Assembly: GCA_964588795.1 (NCBI GenBank)
Contig: CAZPQN010000002.1
Span: 1 to 64,000, forward strand
Reading direction: 5' to 3'
DNA length: 64,000 nucleotides
From: CAZPQN01 sp964588795
GTDB taxonomy: Bacteria > Fidelibacterota > UBA2242
Shown in pieces: positions 62,642-64,000 of this stretch. Both the position numbers and the translations under genes were made by a program. The notes beneath the pieces were generated by a model that worked only from the letters and a program-made list of their open reading frames with translations, was not told the DNA's origin and ran no database searches. The first letter of the stretch is position 1. Each line of letters starts with the position of its first letter.

Positions 62642-64000
62642 TTAATACATGTCACCCATACCACCACCACCTGGCATCGGCGGTGCTGGCGGTTCCTTTT
62701 CCGGAATTTCCGTGATGACTGCTTCGGTCGTCAGCATCAAACCAGCGATCGAAGCCGCATTTTGCAGAGCAATGCGGGTTACTTTGGTTGGATCGATAAT
62801 CCCAGCCTTGTACATGTGGACATACTCTTCTTTATAGGCATCAAATCCGTAATCATCTTTGCCATCTTTTACTTTTTGGACAACGATTGAGGGTTCATGA
62901 CCGGCATTTTTCGCGATCTGGCGGAGTGGTCCTTCAAGGGCGCGTTTGACGATCTTGATACCGACAGCCTGATCACCACCAACCTTTATCTTATCCAATG
63001 CAGGTATACATCTGATCAGGGCGACTCCACCACCGGGAACAATGCCTTCCTCGACAGCGGCGCGCGTGGCATGTAGAGCATCTTCGACCAGAGCTTTGAT
63101 TTCTTTCATTTCCACTTCGGTCGCGGCTCCAACTTTAAGAACAGCGACACCACCAGAGAGCTTGGCCAGACGTTCCTGCAGTTTTTCCTTATCATAATCA
63201 GAAGTCGTGGTTTCGATCTGGGCTTTGATTTGTTTGATGCGTCCTTTAATCTCATCAATTTTACCAGCGCCTTCCACGATGGTGGTATTGTCTTTATCAA
63301 TAACAATTCGCTTGGCTGATCCTAAATAAGAAATATTGGCATTTTCGAGTTTATAGCCAGCCTCTTCGGAAATCACTTTTCCACCGGTCAGTACGGCGAT
63401 ATCTTCCAGCATGGCTTTCCGACGATCACCAAATCCAGGGGCCTTGACGGCTGCGACGCGTAAAGTGCCTCGCAGCTTATTGACAATCAGCGTAGCCAGG
63501 GCTTCGCCTTCAACTTCTTCGGCAATGATCAAAAGCGGACGTGCCATCTGGGACACTTTCTCAAGGATGGGCAGCAGGTCTTTCATCCCACTGATCTTTT
63601 TATCGTGGATCAGAATGTAAGGATCTTCGAGCTCGGTCTCCATCTTTTCGGCATTGGTCACGAAATAGGGGGAAATGTAGCCACGATCAAATTGCATCCC
63701 TTCGACAAGGTCGAGCGAAGTCAGAGCACTTTTGGCCTCTTCAACGGTAATCACGCCTTCTTTGCCGACTTTTTCCATGGCTTCGGCAATCAGTTCACCA
63801 ATCGGGACTTCCAAGATGTCCTCTTTACCGGATTCATCCTTAATGAGCCGGCGGACTTTCCGATTATTGGCGGATATGGTGCCTACCTGGGCGATTTCTT
63901 CCTTACTGTTGGTGACACCTTTGCTCAGGCTTTTGAGCGATTCCACGACGGAAAACACGGCCATATCAATTCCGCGTTTCAAATCCATGGGATCGGCACC
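62642..64000 (-). CDS. groL: Chaperonin GroEL, C-terminal ~450 residues (gene runs off the right edge)
   Basis: The frame is open to base 64000; the first visible residues are GADPMDLKRGID, so about 110 N-terminal residues lie outside. An ATG at 63988 is internal, not the start. Intermediate and apical parts: EGVITVEEAKS, EGMQFDRGYISPYFVTNAEKMETELEDPYILI, LLIIAEEVEGEALATLIVNKLRG, VAAVKAPGFGDRRKAML. Equatorial parts: ALHATRAAVEEGIVPGGGVALIR and DYGFDAYKEEYVHMYKAGIIDPTKVTR. The C-terminal tail is PPMPGGGGMGDMY, short but GGM-like. A strong terminator follows. No groES is in the window; it would be expected beyond the right edge. Confidence 0.95.
   Translation of the reverse strand, partial: GADPMDLKRGIDMAVFSVVESLKSLSKGVTNSKEEIAQVGTISANNRKVRRLIKDESGKEDILEVPIGELIAEAMEKVGKEGVITVEEAKSALTSLDLVEGMQFDRGYISPYFVTNAEKMETELEDPYILIHDKKISGMKDLLPILEKVSQMARPLLIIAEEVEGEALATLIVNKLRGTLRVAAVKAPGFGDRRKAMLEDIAVLTGGKVISEEAGYKLENANISYLGSAKRIVIDKDNTTIVEGAGKIDEIKGRIKQIKAQIETTTSDYDKEKLQERLAKLSGGVAVLKVGAATEVEMKEIKALVEDALHATRAAVEEGIVPGGGVALIRCIPALDKIKVGGDQAVGIKIVKRALEGPLRQIAKNAGHEPSIVVQKVKDGKDDYGFDAYKEEYVHMYKAGIIDPTKVTRIALQNAASIAGLMLTTEAVITEIPEKEPPAPPMPGGGGMGDMY

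Overview
The window is a chromosomal piece of an uncultivated Gram-negative bacterium, most likely from the Fibrobacteres-Chlorobi-Bacteroidetes (FCB) neighbourhood (Calditrichota, Marinimicrobia or KSB1-like). The reasons are a type IX-like C-terminal sorting domain, PorV- and FadL-like barrels, lamin-tail-domain secreted proteins, a Reg_prop-type giant sensor kinase, a TonB-dependent receptor and LapA/LapB. The exact phylum cannot be fixed from the sequence. A 100-N scaffold gap at 36720-36819 is flanked by two identical 55-bp copies, so the sequence is from a draft or metagenome assembly. There are no rRNAs, CRISPR arrays, transposases or prophage genes.

Region 1 (1-5833): a truncated porin behind a PhoB/PhoR-like two-component pair, with an 11-bp-period direct repeat before the porin; arsenite methyltransferase; a YkuD-type L,D-transpeptidase; and a free-standing acyltransferase domain of the 2-oxoacid dehydrogenase E2 type.

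Region 2 (5837-17493, minus): a tightly packed seven-gene envelope/secretion operon. In transcription order it holds two large secreted lamin-tail/OB-fold proteins, a PorV-like barrel, an outer-membrane protein with two ComEA-like HhH domains, a FadL-like barrel, a 5'-nucleotidase and a YD-like secreted protein. This combination suggests binding and use of extracellular nucleic acid (inference). A divergent 1473-residue sensor kinase and an NtrC-family regulator follow (17661-23500).

Region 3 (24929-32920, plus): the most unusual part. From a good sigma70-type promoter run eight overlapping or nearly overlapping genes in the order of a complex I operon: NuoA-like(?), NuoD-like, NuoH, NuoJ, NuoK, NuoL, NuoM and NuoN. 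Every gene for the iron-sulfur and flavin subunits (B, C, E, F, G, I) is missing. In the NuoK-, L-, M- and N-like subunits the ionisable residues of the proton channels are replaced (Glu to Gln, Phe, Ala or Ile; Lys to Arg or Leu), while length, frame and fold signatures are kept. It looks like a maintained, redox-free relative of the complex I membrane arm whose function is unknown.

Region 4 (33042-64000): a GHL10-type hydrolase, a TolB-like propeller and an MBL-fold hydrolase up to the gap. Then come mostly minus-strand housekeeping genes: a GlmU-like nucleotidyltransferase, CdsA, RlpA, PyrD/PyrK, a TPR lipoprotein, a sirtuin, glycogen phosphorylase, a HAD phosphatase (plus strand), alanine racemase, a deoxyribosyltransferase-like protein, an ABC transporter and PolA. 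These are followed by a TonB receptor under a TPP riboswitch, a selenocysteine tRNA gene, a SPOR/TPR protein, LapB, LapA, MiaB, an M23 peptidase, the primary-type sigma factor, a coiled-coil protein and GroEL, which runs off the right edge.
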